From assembly GCF_004023665.1 (NCBI RefSeq), contig NZ_SAUF01000001.1, positions 1-64,000 of the forward strand: a stretch of DNA of 64,000 nt, read 5' to 3'. Positions 43,001 to 54,847 of the stretch are shown here, in pieces. The notes under the pieces were generated by a model. The model was not told where the DNA came from, did not search any database, and saw only the letters and a program-made list of their open reading frames with translations. Source of the DNA: Afifella aestuarii. Its GTDB lineage: Bacteria; Pseudomonadota; Alphaproteobacteria; Rhizobiales; Afifellaceae. How positions within the stretch are numbered: the stretch's first letter is position 1; each line of letters begins with the position of its first letter. A program made the translations under genes and the position numbers.

Positions 43001-43775
43001 GCTCCTTCTGCACCGTCTCATAGCGCGGATGGAGCGCCGAGAGTTTCACCGAGATCGACGGATTGTCCGTGACACGCTCGGCCTTGGCGGCCTTGCCGAT
43101 GGCGCTGATCGCGTTCGAATAGGAGCGAAAATAGGCCTCGGCGTCTTCGCGCGTTCGCGCCGCCTCGCCCAGCATATCGTAGGAATAGCGATAGCCTTTG
43201 GCGCGCATCGGCTCGGCGCGGCGCAGGGCCTCCTCGATGTTGCGCCCAAGCACGAATTGCGCGCCCAACACCTTCATCGACTGTGCAACGGCGGCGCGCA
43301 CGACGGGCTCGCCGACGCGCTGCACCATGCGACGCATCGTATGGATGAGATGCGCCTCGGTCTGCTCGTCCTGCCCTTCCGATCCGTAAAGGCGGCCGGT
43401 CAGCATCAGGCCCCAGGACGAGGCATTCAACAAAAGCGATTCACTTTGCCCGCGATGGCTGCCCCAATCGGCACCGCCGATCTTGTCGCGGATGAGCGCA
43501 TCGAGCGTATGCGCATCCGGCACACGGAGATAAGCCTCGGCGAGGCACATCAGCGCCACGCCTTCGTCGGTGGAGAGACCATATTCGGAGAGAAAGCGCT
43601 CCATCAGATGCGGCGCCGGATCGGCCCGCAGGGCCGACACCATCCCCGCAGCCTTGGCGCCGGCGCGCTTGCGTGCCGCTTCGTCGAGATTTATCGCGGC
43701 GAGACGGCTTCTGACCACCGCCTCCTCGTCTTCATAGGGCGCGCGACGGATGGCAATACGAGAATCAGTGGCCAT
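40038..43775 (-). CDS. putA: Bifunctional proline dehydrogenase / glutamate-semialdehyde dehydrogenase PutA (type B)
   Basis: This 1245-residue enzyme oxidises proline to glutamate. An N-terminal arm leads into the FAD-dependent PRODH barrel (about residues 190-490), which includes RLVKGAYWDYEIKQAQ and GRPCRIYAPVGIHKDL. An ALDH domain (about 560-1040) has catalytic cysteine motif SAGQRCSALRALFV and NPADVGAVVG-like NQIGAVVGVQPFGGEGLSGTG. The final ~170 residues form the ALDH-superfamily domain of type B PutAs, as in Sinorhizobium PutA. There is no N-terminal ribbon-helix-helix, so it is not an autorepressor. GGAG precedes the ATG. No Lrp-type putR is adjacent. Confidence 0.95.
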   Translation of the reverse strand: MATDSRIAIRRAPYEDEEAVVRSRLAAINLDEAARKRAGAKAAGMVSALRADPAPHLMERFLSEYGLSTDEGVALMCLAEAYLRVPDAHTLDALIRDKIGGADWGSHRGQSESLLLNASSWGLMLTGRLYGSEGQDEQTEAHLIHTMRRMVQRVGEPVVRAAVAQSMKVLGAQFVLGRNIEEALRRAEPMRAKGYRYSYDMLGEAARTREDAEAYFRSYSNAISAIGKAAKAERVTDNPSISVKLSALHPRYETVQKERVLAELVPTLVQLMRQAKAAGIGLTVDAEEADRLDLSLQVMERALSEAEFADWDGFGFVVQAFSKASLPVLHWIVDLAERLDRRFAVRLVKGAYWDYEIKQAQILGLAAYPVFTRKPSTDVSYLAGASFLLAHCDRIFPQFATHNAHTACAILEIAPPDARFEFQRLHGMGEALHERLRKETGRPCRIYAPVGIHKDLLAYLVRRLLENGANSSFVHQLLDEDVPAEKLVEDPISLVEQAKPVAHPLIPLPPDIYEPERRNSKGWNLNNPLDLEALSEAMRPFEAAEWRAAPVIGGEESGGSARDVFNPAHPAEKVGIVVDADAETARHALGVAADAVAAWQGIGANARAEILERAATLYEENAAELIALATREAGKTRLDGVLEVREAADFLRYYANEARRLFSEGDAKRHGRGVFVCISPWNFPLAIFTGQLSAALVAGNAVVAKPAEQSPLTAAKAVALLHEAGVPKGVLNLVPGEGAVVGAALTSDPRVGGVCFTGSTDTAILIDRALAKAGPVRAPLVAETGGLNAMIVDSTALPEHAVRDIVQSAFQSAGQRCSALRALFVQEDVAPTLLKMLKGATEELVIGDPWDPATDVGPVIDEEARQTIETHVAKLTSEGRLLFTHEKMPGEGNFVAPVALRLDRFDELEREIFGPVLHVITFKAKEIDAVVAAINASGYGLTLGIHSRIDQRVERICDHAHVGNIYVNRNQIGAVVGVQPFGGEGLSGTGPKAGGPHYLARFTQPVEVTAAPLQGDDERPQVATLAPADLATLPDMSEWEANSARIMVLASAAGELPEPARHVAHEVIEAARPEIAGVVALPGPTGEANRLSLHGRGLALCLGAPQRDENPADEDGARPGALLAQVVTALAAGNRAVVPAGIVDAAVVAFKTALERVGAPAGLVVVVEGEAVALAAGLQGLGLVAYEGGGTQARTLRIALAERQGARLPLLSLADGVAAFATERVVSIDTTASGGNATLLTLAGS

Positions 43776-43989
43776 GGAGGCTCCGGAAGGCAGAATGGGT
43801 AAGGGTCGGTGACCTTCCGCAATGCTGCCCGCAAATAGGACTTCTTTTCAACTCACCGAAATACCAAGTCGGGCATGATCACCCGCGAAATCGCGGCAGC
43901 CGAGACTTCACTGACGAGAAGAGGCCGCCTGAGAGATTCCTGCCCTGTCCCGGCGCGCATAACGGCGCCAGGACGGTCCGGCGGGATGC
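43776..43989. other. Spacer between echA and putA, likely putA leader
   Basis: I find no gene in these 214 bases. In many rhizobia rpsT and dnaA follow echA at this point; neither fits here. The region should hold the putA promoter, but I see no confident -35/-10 pair. Confidence 0.4.
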
Positions 43990-44763
43990 TCAGCGGTTGT
44001 TGAATTGCGGCGAGCGCTTTTCTGTGAAGGCGAGCATGCCCTCTTTCTGGTCTTCGGTCGCAAAAAGGGCCTGAAAGATCCGACGTTCGAAACGAATGCC
44101 TTCCGCCATCGTCGTCTCATAGGCGCGATTGACGCTTTCCTTCGCCATCATGACGGCGGGAAGAGAGAAGGACGCAATCTTCTGAGCGGCCTTCACCGCT
44201 TCTTCCAAAACGTCCCCGACGGGCACGACACGGGAGACGAGGCCGGCGCGCTCCGCTTCGTCAGCCTCCATGAGACGCCCGGTCAGGCACATATCCATTG
44301 CTTTCGCCTTGCCGACGAAGCGGGTGAGGCGCTGGGTTCCGCCGGAGCCCGGAATGACACCGAGGCTGATTTCGGGCTGACCGAACTTCGCCGTTTCCGC
44401 CGCGATGATGAAATCGCACATCATCGCGAGCTCGCAGCCACCGCCGAGCGCATAGCCGGCCACGGCCGCGACCAACGGCTTTCGTCGCTGGCCGACCTTG
44501 TCCCATTCGGAGATGAAATCGTCACGATAGGCGGTGACGAAATCGAGCTCCCTCATTTCATTTATGTCGGCACCCGCGGCGAAGGCTTTCTCCGAGCCGG
44601 TGATGACGATCGCACCGATCTTGTCGTCGGCCTCGAATTCGTCGAGTGCTGAATTGAGTTCAGCGACGAGACCGGCCGACAAAGCATTGAGCGCATTCGG
44701 GCGGTTCAAGGTGATGAGCCCGGCGCGTCCGCGCCGCTCCACCAGGATATAATCGTAGGCCAT
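43990..44763 (-). CDS. Enoyl-CoA hydratase (crotonase family)
   Basis: This 257-residue crotonase hydrates trans-2-enoyl-CoA in beta-oxidation. The oxyanion-hole segments are [15 protein letters not shown] and [13 protein letters not shown]. The two catalytic glutamates fall in GGCELAMM and in the [18 protein letters not shown] block. A very strong AGGAGGGGGC fixes the ATG at 44763, and the longer frame overlaps mutM. It lies 73 nt after mutM on the same strand, the usual alphaproteobacterial neighbourhood. Confidence 0.93.
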   Translation of the reverse strand: MAYDYILVERRGRAGLITLNRPNALNALSAGLVAELNSALDEFEADDKIGAIVITGSEKAFAAGADINEMRELDFVTAYRDDFISEWDKVGQRRKPLVAAVAGYALGGGCELAMMCDFIIAAETAKFGQPEISLGVIPGSGGTQRLTRFVGKAKAMDMCLTGRLMEADEAERAGLVSRVVPVGDVLEEAVKAAQKIASFSLPAVMMAKESVNRAYETTMAEGIRFERRIFQALFATEDQKEGMLAFTEKRSPQFNNR

Positions 44764-44836
44764 GCCCCCTCCTGACTGACGTTCCCTGGCGATAGCCGTA
44801 AAGCGGTTGCACAAAACCGGCAAGGCAACCTTGGCC

Positions 44837-45727
44837 TTACCTCTGACAGACAGGACAATAGAACGTCGACCGGCCCGACTGCACGATACGGGAAACCACA
44901 CCCGAACAGGTCGGCCGCGGGCACGGGAAATCTTCCCGGTCATAGACGGCAAAGCTCTCCTGGAAGCGGCCGACGGAGCCGTCGGCCTGGACGTAATCGC
45001 GCAAAGAGGAGCCGCCCGCGGCGACCGCATCGGCGATGACGGCGCGCACCGCCTCCACCAGCCGTGTCAGACGCGAGCTCGGCTCCCCATCACGGCGGAC
45101 CAAGGTTCCGGTCGCGCGCCGGGGTGAAAGCCGCGCACGCCAAAGCGCTTCGCAGACATAGATGTTGCCGAGCCCGGCGATGACGCGCTGATCCATCAAC
45201 ACCGCTTTCAAGGGCGCCTTGCGGCCGGCGAATTTCGTCGCGAGCAGCGCGGCGGAGAGAGCGTTGCCGGTCGGTTCCAGGCCGAGATGGGCGAAAAGCG
45301 GATGCTCCTCAAGATGGCCCGCTTCGCCGAGGGCCATGAAGCCGAAGCGGCGGGCGTCGTTGAAGACGAGGTCGAGACCTCCATCCAAATGGAACACGAC
45401 GTGATCATGGATGGTCTTCTTTTTGTTGTCGAAATAGCGCCCTTCGGCCGGCGTCAGATTGAGGGATCCCTCAAAACGGAAGGACCCGGTCATGCCGAGA
45501 TGCATGATGAGAATCGGGCCACCGGCCTCGATGTCGGTTTCCACCAGGAGATATTTCGCGCGGCGGCCGACATGGTCGATGCGGCGGCCTTCGAGAGCGG
45601 CGGCGAAGCCCGGCGGGAGAGGAAACCGCAGATCCGGACGCCGCAACTCGACTTTCTCGATCGAGCGACCCTCCAGGACCGGCGCCAGTCCGCGCCTGAT
45701 CGTTTCCACCTCCGGCAATTCCGGCAT
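44837..45727 (-). CDS. mutM: Formamidopyrimidine-DNA glycosylase (Fpg)
   Basis: This 296-residue glycosylase/AP lyase removes 8-oxoguanine. The N-terminus [14 protein letters not shown] provides the catalytic proline once Met is removed. A late helix-two-turn-helix ([14 protein letters not shown]) and a C-terminal zinc finger (CPRPTCSG...FYCPVCQR) follow. The start is the ATG at 45727; a GTG two codons earlier would bury the catalytic Pro2. It is divergent from ubiE across 120 bp. Confidence 0.96.
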   Translation of the reverse strand: MPELPEVETIRRGLAPVLEGRSIEKVELRRPDLRFPLPPGFAAALEGRRIDHVGRRAKYLLVETDIEAGGPILIMHLGMTGSFRFEGSLNLTPAEGRYFDNKKKTIHDHVVFHLDGGLDLVFNDARRFGFMALGEAGHLEEHPLFAHLGLEPTGNALSAALLATKFAGRKAPLKAVLMDQRVIAGLGNIYVCEALWRARLSPRRATGTLVRRDGEPSSRLTRLVEAVRAVIADAVAAGGSSLRDYVQADGSVGRFQESFAVYDREDFPCPRPTCSGVVSRIVQSGRSTFYCPVCQR

Positions 45728-45847
45728 CGCCACTTATCCTTCATCTTTCCGCGTCACGCCGCATGGCGTGTCGCCAACGCTTTCGTTATGGTCCGCGACA
45801 ACCGCGCCGCAACACCGGCGCCTCCGGATTTGTCCAGAGGATCAGCT

Positions 45848-46597
45848 ATGAGTGAAAAGACCCAGTTCGGCTACCAAGAGGTGCCGATGGAGGAAAAGCA
45901 GGGGCGTGTCGACGACGTCTTCCATTCGGTCGCCCGGCGCTATGACATCATGAACGACCTGATGTCGGGCGGTCTGCATCGGCTTTGGAAGAACGCCATG
46001 GTCTCCTGGCTCGCGCCGCCCCATTCGGGACGGCCCTACCGGGTGCTCGACATGGCGGGCGGCACCGGCGACATCGCCTTTCGCATCTCCGACCGCTCCC
46101 GCGGTCACGCCGAGATCACGGTTGCCGACATCAACGGCTCGATGCTGGAAGTCTGCCGCGAGCGGGCCGAGAAGCACGGCTACACCAACCTTTCTTATGC
46201 GGAAGCGAACGCCGAGGAACTGCCCTTCGAGGACAAGAGCTTCGACGCCTATACGATCGCCTTCGGCATCCGCAACGTGCCGCGCCTCGACAAGGCGCTG
46301 TCGGAGGCCTACCGCGTCCTGAAACCGGGCGGGCGCTTTCTCTGTCTGGAGTTCACGCCGGTTTCCACGCCGGTGATCGCTCAACTCTACGAGGCCTATT
46401 CCTTCCGCGTCATTCCGATGATCGGGCAGGTCGTCACCGGCGACCGCGAATCCTACCAATATCTGGTGGAATCGATCCGCGTCTTCCCGAACAAGGAGCG
46501 CTTCGCCGGCATGATCTCCGACGCCGGCTTTGAGCGCGTCAGCTATCGTGACTATACAACCGGCGTCGTCGCCCTGCATTCGGGCTGGAAGCTCTAA
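45848..46597 (+). CDS. ubiE: Ubiquinone/menaquinone C-methyltransferase UbiE
   Basis: This 249-residue SAM-dependent methyltransferase acts in ubiquinone synthesis. The opening [26 protein letters not shown] is the family signature. The SAM site is [14 protein letters not shown], and [24 protein letters not shown] follows. The ATG at 45848 is used. The open frame upstream covers the divergent mutM and is a shadow. ubiB follows after 27 nt. Confidence 0.96.
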   Translation: MSEKTQFGYQEVPMEEKQGRVDDVFHSVARRYDIMNDLMSGGLHRLWKNAMVSWLAPPHSGRPYRVLDMAGGTGDIAFRISDRSRGHAEITVADINGSMLEVCRERAEKHGYTNLSYAEANAEELPFEDKSFDAYTIAFGIRNVPRLDKALSEAYRVLKPGGRFLCLEFTPVSTPVIAQLYEAYSFRVIPMIGQVVTGDRESYQYLVESIRVFPNKERFAGMISDAGFERVSYRDYTTGVVALHSGWKL

Positions 46598-46624
46598 CGC
46601 GATAAAGTTCTAAGGTCGCACAGC

Positions 46625-48196
46625 GTGCTCAATCTCATCCGCCTCACACAGGCGGGCTTTCATATCGTCCGCGCCGGCGCGCTCGGCTTCGTCGATGTCG
46701 ACGAGGTGCCGCCGGTCGCGGCCCGTTTTGTACGTTTCGCGCGGCTTTTCGAGCCACGCGGGCTCTCGGATACCGAACGCGGCCGGCGCCTTTCGGCCCG
46801 GCTTCACCGGCTCGGTCCCTCTTATGTGAAGCTTGGACAGTTCCTGGCGACGCGGCCGGATATCGTCGGCAACGATGCCGCCGAAGCCCTGTCGGGCCTC
46901 AAGGATGAGATGCCTCCCTTCCCGACGGAAGAGGCAAAGGCGATCATCGAGATCAATCTCGGCCGCAAAGTGGAGGCGATTTTCACCTCCTTCTCAGAGC
47001 CCGTGGCGGCCGCCTCCATCGCCCAGGTCCACCACGCCACACGCTTCGTCGACGGCGAAGAGCGGGAGGTCGCCGTCAAGGTGCTGCGCCCGCATGTGCG
47101 GGGCGGCTTCCAGCGCGATCTGGAGACGTTTTATGCGGGGGCACGCTTCCTGGAGCGACTGTCGGCGGAAGGCAAACGGCTGAAGCCGGTCGCCGTCGTG
47201 CAATCGCTCGAGCGCACCGTGCTTCTGGAAATGGATCTCAGGCTCGAGGCTGCGGCCTATTCGGAGCTGTCGGAAAACATCATCGGGGAAACGGAATTCC
47301 GCGTACCGGCCGTCGATTGGGCCCATACCGGCCGCGACGTCCTGACGATGGAATGGATCGACGGCATCAAGCTCCGGAATACGGCGGGCATCATCGAGGC
47401 TGGAATCGATCGCCAGAACCTCGCCCGCATCGTCGTTCAGTCGTTCCTGCGCCATGCCCTGCGCGACGGGTTCTTTCACGCCGACATGCACGAGGGCAAT
47501 CTCTTCGTGGACCGGGAAGGACGTCTCGTCGCCGTCGATCTCGGAATTATGGGGCGCATCGGGCCAAAGGAGCGGCGCTTCCTCGCCGAGGTCCTCTACG
47601 GCTTCATCAAGCGCGATTATCTCAAGATCGCGAAGCTGCATATCGAGATCGGCTATGTGCCGCCGATCCATTCGGCGGAAGATTTTGCGCAGGCGCTCAG
47701 AGCGATCGGCGAACCGATCCACGGCCAGCGCGCGAGTGAAATCTCTATGGCGCGGCTTCTCGGTCTCCTCTTCGAGGTGACGGCGCTCTTCAACATGCAG
47801 ACGCGGCCGGAGCTGATCCTCCTGCAGAAGACCATGGTCGTGGTGGAAGGCGTCGCCCGGCGTCTCGATCCGGATTTCGACATGTGGGCAGCGGCCGATC
47901 CCGTCGTCACGGAATGGATCTCTCGCCATCTCGGGCCCGTCGGGCGTCTTGAGGAAGCGGCGGATTCCTTGCGCGAGATCGGCAAGTTCGTCGAGCATCT
48001 GCCGGACACGCTGACACGCGTGGAATCGGCCGTCGACCGTCTCGCGGCGTTCTCCGCCGGCGGCATCAAGCTCGACGATCAGACGGTGGACCGGCTCGCC
48101 GACGCCGGTACGCACGAGCTTTTCTGGACGCGTTGGGCGGTTCGGCTCGGCGGGCTCGCGCTCGTCGTCATGGCCGTCGCCTCTCTGTGGCGCTAA
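46625..48196 (+). CDS. ubiB: Ubiquinone biosynthesis ATPase/kinase-like protein UbiB
   Basis: This 523-residue ABC1/ADCK-family protein is needed for ubiquinone synthesis. The KxGQ motif is KLGQFLATRPD, the modified nucleotide loop is AAASIAQVHHA, and the catalytic loop is FFHADMHEGNLFVD followed by the metal site AVDLGIMGRIG. A C-terminal membrane helix (LGGLALVVMAVASLW) anchors it. The start is a GTG at 46625 with AAGG upstream. Confidence 0.95.
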   Translation: MLNLIRLTQAGFHIVRAGALGFVDVDEVPPVAARFVRFARLFEPRGLSDTERGRRLSARLHRLGPSYVKLGQFLATRPDIVGNDAAEALSGLKDEMPPFPTEEAKAIIEINLGRKVEAIFTSFSEPVAAASIAQVHHATRFVDGEEREVAVKVLRPHVRGGFQRDLETFYAGARFLERLSAEGKRLKPVAVVQSLERTVLLEMDLRLEAAAYSELSENIIGETEFRVPAVDWAHTGRDVLTMEWIDGIKLRNTAGIIEAGIDRQNLARIVVQSFLRHALRDGFFHADMHEGNLFVDREGRLVAVDLGIMGRIGPKERRFLAEVLYGFIKRDYLKIAKLHIEIGYVPPIHSAEDFAQALRAIGEPIHGQRASEISMARLLGLLFEVTALFNMQTRPELILLQKTMVVVEGVARRLDPDFDMWAAADPVVTEWISRHLGPVGRLEEAADSLREIGKFVEHLPDTLTRVESAVDRLAAFSAGGIKLDDQTVDRLADAGTHELFWTRWAVRLGGLALVVMAVASLWR

Positions 48197-48236
48197 GACG
48201 GCCTGGGCGAGCGGCCTTTTCGACGGAGCGGCAGGC

Positions 48237-49460
48237 ATGACGAAGCTCAAAGACAAGCGCATCCTGCTCGTCATCGGCGGCGGGATTGCCGCGTATAAAT
48301 GCCTGGAGCTCATCCGCCTCTTGAAGAAGGCGGGGGCCTCGGTCAGCACCGTGATGACCAAGGCAGCGCAGGAATTCGTCACGCCGCTCGCCGTCGGCGC
48401 CTTGAGCCATGAACCGGTCTTCAGCGAACTCTTCGACCGCCAGGCGGAGGAAGATATCGGGCATATCCGCCTGTCGCGGCAGGCGGATCTCATCGTCGTG
48501 GCGCCGGCGACAGCCGACCGGCTGGCGCGGCTTGCCACGGGCCTTGCCGACGATCTCGCAGGCGCGGTGCTACTTGCAAGCGACAAGCCCGTGCTTCTCG
48601 CCCCTGCCATGAATCCGAGGATGTGGGCGCATCCGGCCACACGGCGCAACGTCGCGCAGCTTCACAGTGACGGATACGGCTTCATCGGCCCGGAAGCCGG
48701 GGAAATGGCGGAAAAAGACGAGAGCGGCGAAGGCCGGATGAGCGAGCCGCAGGCGATCTTTTCGGAGATCGAACGGCGCCTCTGCGGAGCGCCGGAAGGC
48801 ATGGGGGCATTGTCCGGTCGGCGCGTTCTCGTCACCTCAGGCCCGACGCATGAACCCATCGATCCGGTGCGCTATCTCGCCAACAGATCTTCCGGGCGGC
48901 AGGGGCACGCCATCGCTGCCGCCTTCGCCAAAGCGGGTGCCCATGTGACGCTCGTTTCCGGGCCCGTCGCAATCCCGGCACCTGCGGGCGTGGACCTCGT
49001 GGCCGTGGAAACCGCCCGGGAGATGCTTGCGGCGGTCGAAGCCGCACTTCCCGTCGACATCGCAGTTCTTGCCGCGGCCGTCGCTGACTGGCGCACGGCG
49101 GAAGAAGCGAACCGCAAGCTGAAGAAGACGCAATCGGGCGCTCCGGCCCTCACCCTGGTGGAAAACCCGGATATCCTGGCCACGCTCTCCCGGCACGAGA
49201 GGCGTCCGCGCCTCGTCGTCGGCTTCGCTGCGGAGACCAACGACGTCGTTGCCCATGCCCGCGGCAAACTTCAGCGCAAGGGCTGCGACTTCATTCTCGC
49301 CAACGATGTTTCGCCCGCCACCGGCATCATGGGCGGCACGGAAAACGCCGTGCAGCTCATCGGGCCCGCGAGCCACGAAGAATGGCCGCGGATGAGCAAG
49401 GAGGCCGTGGCGGAGCGGCTCGTTGCACGGCTCGGCGCGGAGCTTTCCACCAGGATGTGA
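48237..49460 (+). CDS. coaBC: Bifunctional phosphopantothenoylcysteine decarboxylase/synthetase CoaBC
   Basis: This 407-residue enzyme makes 4'-phosphopantetheine from phosphopantothenate and cysteine. The N-terminal FMN domain CoaC (about 1-185) has GGGIAAYKCLELIRLL and the substrate clamp LAPAMNPRMW. The C-terminal CoaB (about 195-405) has VTSGPTHEPIDPVRYLANRS and the lysine motif NRKLKKTQS. GGAG precedes the ATG. Its common 3' neighbour dut is not here. Confidence 0.95.
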   Translation: MTKLKDKRILLVIGGGIAAYKCLELIRLLKKAGASVSTVMTKAAQEFVTPLAVGALSHEPVFSELFDRQAEEDIGHIRLSRQADLIVVAPATADRLARLATGLADDLAGAVLLASDKPVLLAPAMNPRMWAHPATRRNVAQLHSDGYGFIGPEAGEMAEKDESGEGRMSEPQAIFSEIERRLCGAPEGMGALSGRRVLVTSGPTHEPIDPVRYLANRSSGRQGHAIAAAFAKAGAHVTLVSGPVAIPAPAGVDLVAVETAREMLAAVEAALPVDIAVLAAAVADWRTAEEANRKLKKTQSGAPALTLVENPDILATLSRHERRPRLVVGFAAETNDVVAHARGKLQRKGCDFILANDVSPATGIMGGTENAVQLIGPASHEEWPRMSKEAVAERLVARLGAELSTRM

Positions 49461-49467
49461 TGCGCCT

Positions 49468-49488
49468 CGGCCGCGCCGATCGCGGCCG
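49468..49488 (+). terminator. Hairpin between convergent coaBC and glgP
   Basis: A perfect 8-bp stem, CGGCCGCG/CGCGGCCG, with loop CCGAT is followed by GGCTTTC on the plus strand. It probably ends the ubiE-ubiB-coaBC transcript. The T-run is weak. Confidence 0.55.
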
Positions 49489-49507
49489 GGCTTTCACATC
49501 TCGTCGG

Positions 49508-51979
<2,472 letters not shown>

Positions 51980-52123
51980 GATCGCGCTCCTCGCGATTGT
52001 CGCCCGGCGCGTCTGCGCTTCGAGGCAAGTTGTCACCCACACAACGGGCCGTGACAGCTGACCGGCCGGGCGGGTTCAATGACGTTTGTGTTCGTGGCGT
52101 TGCAATCTTCGGGCAAAACCACC

Positions 52124-53710
52124 CTATGATTGCTTGCCTACAGGAATTGGCCGGTCCTTGCCTGCCTCAATTTCCTGCAGCACGTGACTGAATTGCGCGC
52201 GCAACTTGCTCTTTTCGACCTTCCCCATGGCGTTTCGGGGCAGGTCTTCCACGAAAATAAGGGTCTTCGGTTGCTTAAAGCTTGCGAGTTTCTGGACAAG
52301 AGCGGCGCTCAGCTTTTCCGCTTCGGGCGCTTTCCCCGGCGCGGGAACGACGAGCGCGATCACCGCCTCCCCGAAATCGGGATGCGGAACCCCGATGACT
52401 GCTGACTCCAAAACGCCGGCGCAGGCATCGAGGACAATTTCGATCTCCTTCGGATAGATGTTCAGACCGCCGGAAATGATCAGGTCCTTGGCCCGCCCGA
52501 CGATGTGAACATAGCCGGCTTCGTCGATCAGGCCGAGATCTCCGGTGCGAAACCACCCATCATGGAATTCCTCCGCCGTCTTCTCCGGCATGCGCCAATA
52601 GCCTTTGAAGACGTTCGGTCCTTTCACCTCGATGACGCCGATCTCGCTCATCTTCTTCGGCGAACCCGTTTCCGGATCGGCGATGCGAAGATCGACGCCT
52701 GGCAAGGGCAGGCCGACCGTTCCAGGTCGGCGGTCGCCCTCATATGGGTTCGACGTGTTCATGCTCGTTTCCGTCATACCGTAGCGTTCCAAGACGGCAT
52801 GGCCGGTCCGTTCGAGAAAGGCAGCATGGGTTGCAGGCAGGAGGGGTGCGGAACCGGAAATGAAAAGTCGTACTTCCTGCACCAGCTTGTGCACAAGGCG
52901 CGGATCGTCAAGAAGACGGGTGTAAAAAGTCGGCACCCCCATCATCACCGTGGCTTGCGGCAGGGCCTCGATCACCAGGTCGAGATCGAAGCGGGGCAGG
53001 AAAATCATCGACGCCCCGGCGGCAAGAACGACATTGCACGCCGTGAAAAGACCGTGAGTGTGGAAGACCGGCAGCGCGTGGAGAAGGACGTCATCTTCCG
53101 AAAACTGCCAAAGGTCCGTCAAGGTGAGGGCGTTGGAGACGAGGTTGTCGTGGCTCAGCATCGCGCCCTTGGAACGGCCGGTCGTGCCGGAGGTGTAGAG
53201 GATCGCAGCGAGGTCGTCGTCGGCCCGCGCCACCGTCTTGAATTGATCGCCGGCCGAAACACCGAGGCGATCGAGACTGCCTGAGGCTTTTTCGCGCTTC
53301 TTGCGCACACCGAGCGTCTCAAGCCGTGCCCCGGCTTCTTCCGCGACCGGTGAGAGGATCTCCGCTTTAGCGGGATCGCAGACGAAGAGTGCCGGCTCGG
53401 CATCTTTCAGAAAATACGCGACCTCGGCCGGCGTATAGGCGGTGTTGAGGGGCAGGAAGACGGCCCCGGCGCGAACGGTCCCGAGATAGAGAAGCACCGC
53501 CTCAATGCTCTTTTCGACCTGCACGGCGACTCGGTCGCCGGGCTTTACGCCAAGTTTGACGAGCGCATTGGCAAAGCGGGCGGAGCCGTTCTCCACGTCG
53601 GCATAGGTCAGCCTTCGCCCGTCCGTCAGGCGCGCAAAGGGCGCGGCTTTGGTCGCGGCGGGAAAAAGGGCGGCGAGACGGGTATAGAGATTGCGATCCA
53701 TGACCGCCAT
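52124..53710 (-). CDS. AMP-forming acyl-CoA synthetase, malonyl-CoA synthetase (MatB)-like
   Basis: This 528-residue ANL-superfamily ligase has the ATP loop ILYTSGTTGRSKGAMLSH, the A5 motif ERYGMTETSMNTSNPYEG, hinge and A8 region (GWFRTGDLGLIDEAGYVHIVGRAKDLIISGG), and the catalytic lysine near LPRNAMGKVEKSKL. ERYGMTET with MNTSNPY is the pattern I associate with malonyl-CoA synthetases. Two ATGs (53710 and 53701) are possible and neither has a strong ribosome binding site. A TRAP-type binding protein gene lies upstream on the same strand, 57 nt away, which may indicate a dicarboxylate theme. Confidence 0.8.
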   Translation of the reverse strand: MAVMDRNLYTRLAALFPAATKAAPFARLTDGRRLTYADVENGSARFANALVKLGVKPGDRVAVQVEKSIEAVLLYLGTVRAGAVFLPLNTAYTPAEVAYFLKDAEPALFVCDPAKAEILSPVAEEAGARLETLGVRKKREKASGSLDRLGVSAGDQFKTVARADDDLAAILYTSGTTGRSKGAMLSHDNLVSNALTLTDLWQFSEDDVLLHALPVFHTHGLFTACNVVLAAGASMIFLPRFDLDLVIEALPQATVMMGVPTFYTRLLDDPRLVHKLVQEVRLFISGSAPLLPATHAAFLERTGHAVLERYGMTETSMNTSNPYEGDRRPGTVGLPLPGVDLRIADPETGSPKKMSEIGVIEVKGPNVFKGYWRMPEKTAEEFHDGWFRTGDLGLIDEAGYVHIVGRAKDLIISGGLNIYPKEIEIVLDACAGVLESAVIGVPHPDFGEAVIALVVPAPGKAPEAEKLSAALVQKLASFKQPKTLIFVEDLPRNAMGKVEKSKLRAQFSHVLQEIEAGKDRPIPVGKQS

Positions 53711-53767
53711 TCAGGCAGCTCACACGTTTTTGAACAAGAGGTGGCGCGGCCGCAGGCACAAAGACCT

Positions 53768-54847
53768 TCAATCGCCCGTGATCGCCTCAGCAAGAAGACG
53801 CTTGCCGTCCTTCACGTCGCGCGCGAAATCGCGCCAGCTCGATTCCACTGCGACGGCCAACCATTGGTCGAGCGCGGAGCGCGGCATCTCTTCCACCTCA
53901 GCGCCCGCCTTCCGATACATCTGCACCAGTCGATCGTCCTGGGCGCGGGATTCCCGCGCAGCCCAGGCCGTGACTTTTTCGCCCGCCGCTTTGAGGGCAG
54001 TGCGTTCGTCCTCACTCAAGGCTTCCCAGCTCGGGCGCGCGATGACGATCGGCTCGTAGCTGAACCAGAGAGCGTCGCTGCCGGGCGCCGTCAGACATTT
54101 GGCGGCACGCGCCAGTTCGGGGTCGGCAAGGACGGAGGACGAGGCAAGCGCGCCATCGATGACCCCGCCCGCAAGGGCTGCAGCGAGACGCGCACGCGGC
54201 GCCCGCGCCACCGACGCTCCGGATTTCGTCAGGACGGTACGCAGAGGCTCGCCCTCGGCATGCAGGGTCTTGCCGCTCGTCGATGGCGGCCCTTCAAGAC
54301 AGGCCCCGGAAGAGACGAAACCGCCGGCAAGCCAGGCATCGGCGAGAACGATCATGCCGGCATTGTCGAGATGGGTCTTGAGGTCGGCCATGAAGGCCGA
54401 CCGGGCAAGGGCGTCCGCATCGGCATGCCGGCGCGCCAGACCGGGCATCGACGCCGCCCCGAAAATTGGATCAGAAGAGGTGGCCGCAGCGAGCGGCAGA
54501 GCCGCAACATCGACGCGGCCGGTTGCGAGCCGGTCCCAGAGAGCCTCGGGCTCGAAGGCCTCCGGCTTTCCGTCCCCTGCCTCGCCCCTCGCCAGGCGCC
54601 TCAAGACGAGGTCGGCCTTCTCTTCGCCGAGCGCATGTTCGAGTTCGTCGATCATCGCCCCGGAAAAGCTCTCCGCCCCGCCCGCCGTCACCTGCCCGGT
54701 GCGGAGCATGGCTGCCGCGGCCGGGAATTCGGAGGCGAGGAGGCCGGCGAGGCTCAAGACCGCGACGAGAGCGTGGTGAACAGGTCGGGTGCGGACAGAT
54801 GCGGCACGGACGGAGGAAATGACAGCACGGGCTCTTTGAAAAGGCAT
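53768..54847 (-). CDS. TRAP-type (DctP-like) substrate-binding protein, orphan and divergent
   Basis: This is a 359-residue exported protein with a long, arginine-rich N-region and hydrophobic core ending near LASEFPAAAA. The C-terminal DctP pattern is clear (WEALSEDERTALKAAGEKVTAWAARESR, VEEMPRSALDQW). The usual GLKIR segment that places the carboxylate-binding arginine is replaced by GKTLHAEGEPLR. No dctQ or dctM membrane genes are in the window. GGAG fixes the ATG at 54847. It may serve a distant permease or have a different binding role. Dicarboxylate binding is not assured. Confidence 0.68.
   Translation of the reverse strand: MPFQRARAVISSVRAASVRTRPVHHALVAVLSLAGLLASEFPAAAAMLRTGQVTAGGAESFSGAMIDELEHALGEEKADLVLRRLARGEAGDGKPEAFEPEALWDRLATGRVDVAALPLAAATSSDPIFGAASMPGLARRHADADALARSAFMADLKTHLDNAGMIVLADAWLAGGFVSSGACLEGPPSTSGKTLHAEGEPLRTVLTKSGASVARAPRARLAAALAGGVIDGALASSSVLADPELARAAKCLTAPGSDALWFSYEPIVIARPSWEALSEDERTALKAAGEKVTAWAARESRAQDDRLVQMYRKAGAEVEEMPRSALDQWLAVAVESSWRDFARDVKDGKRLLAEAITGD

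Noticed and set aside
43927-43937. Minus-strand ATCTCTCAGGC resembles part of a glycine riboswitch
   Set aside because: The partner GGAGAG strand and the CCGAAGGGG core are missing upstream, and putA is not a usual target.
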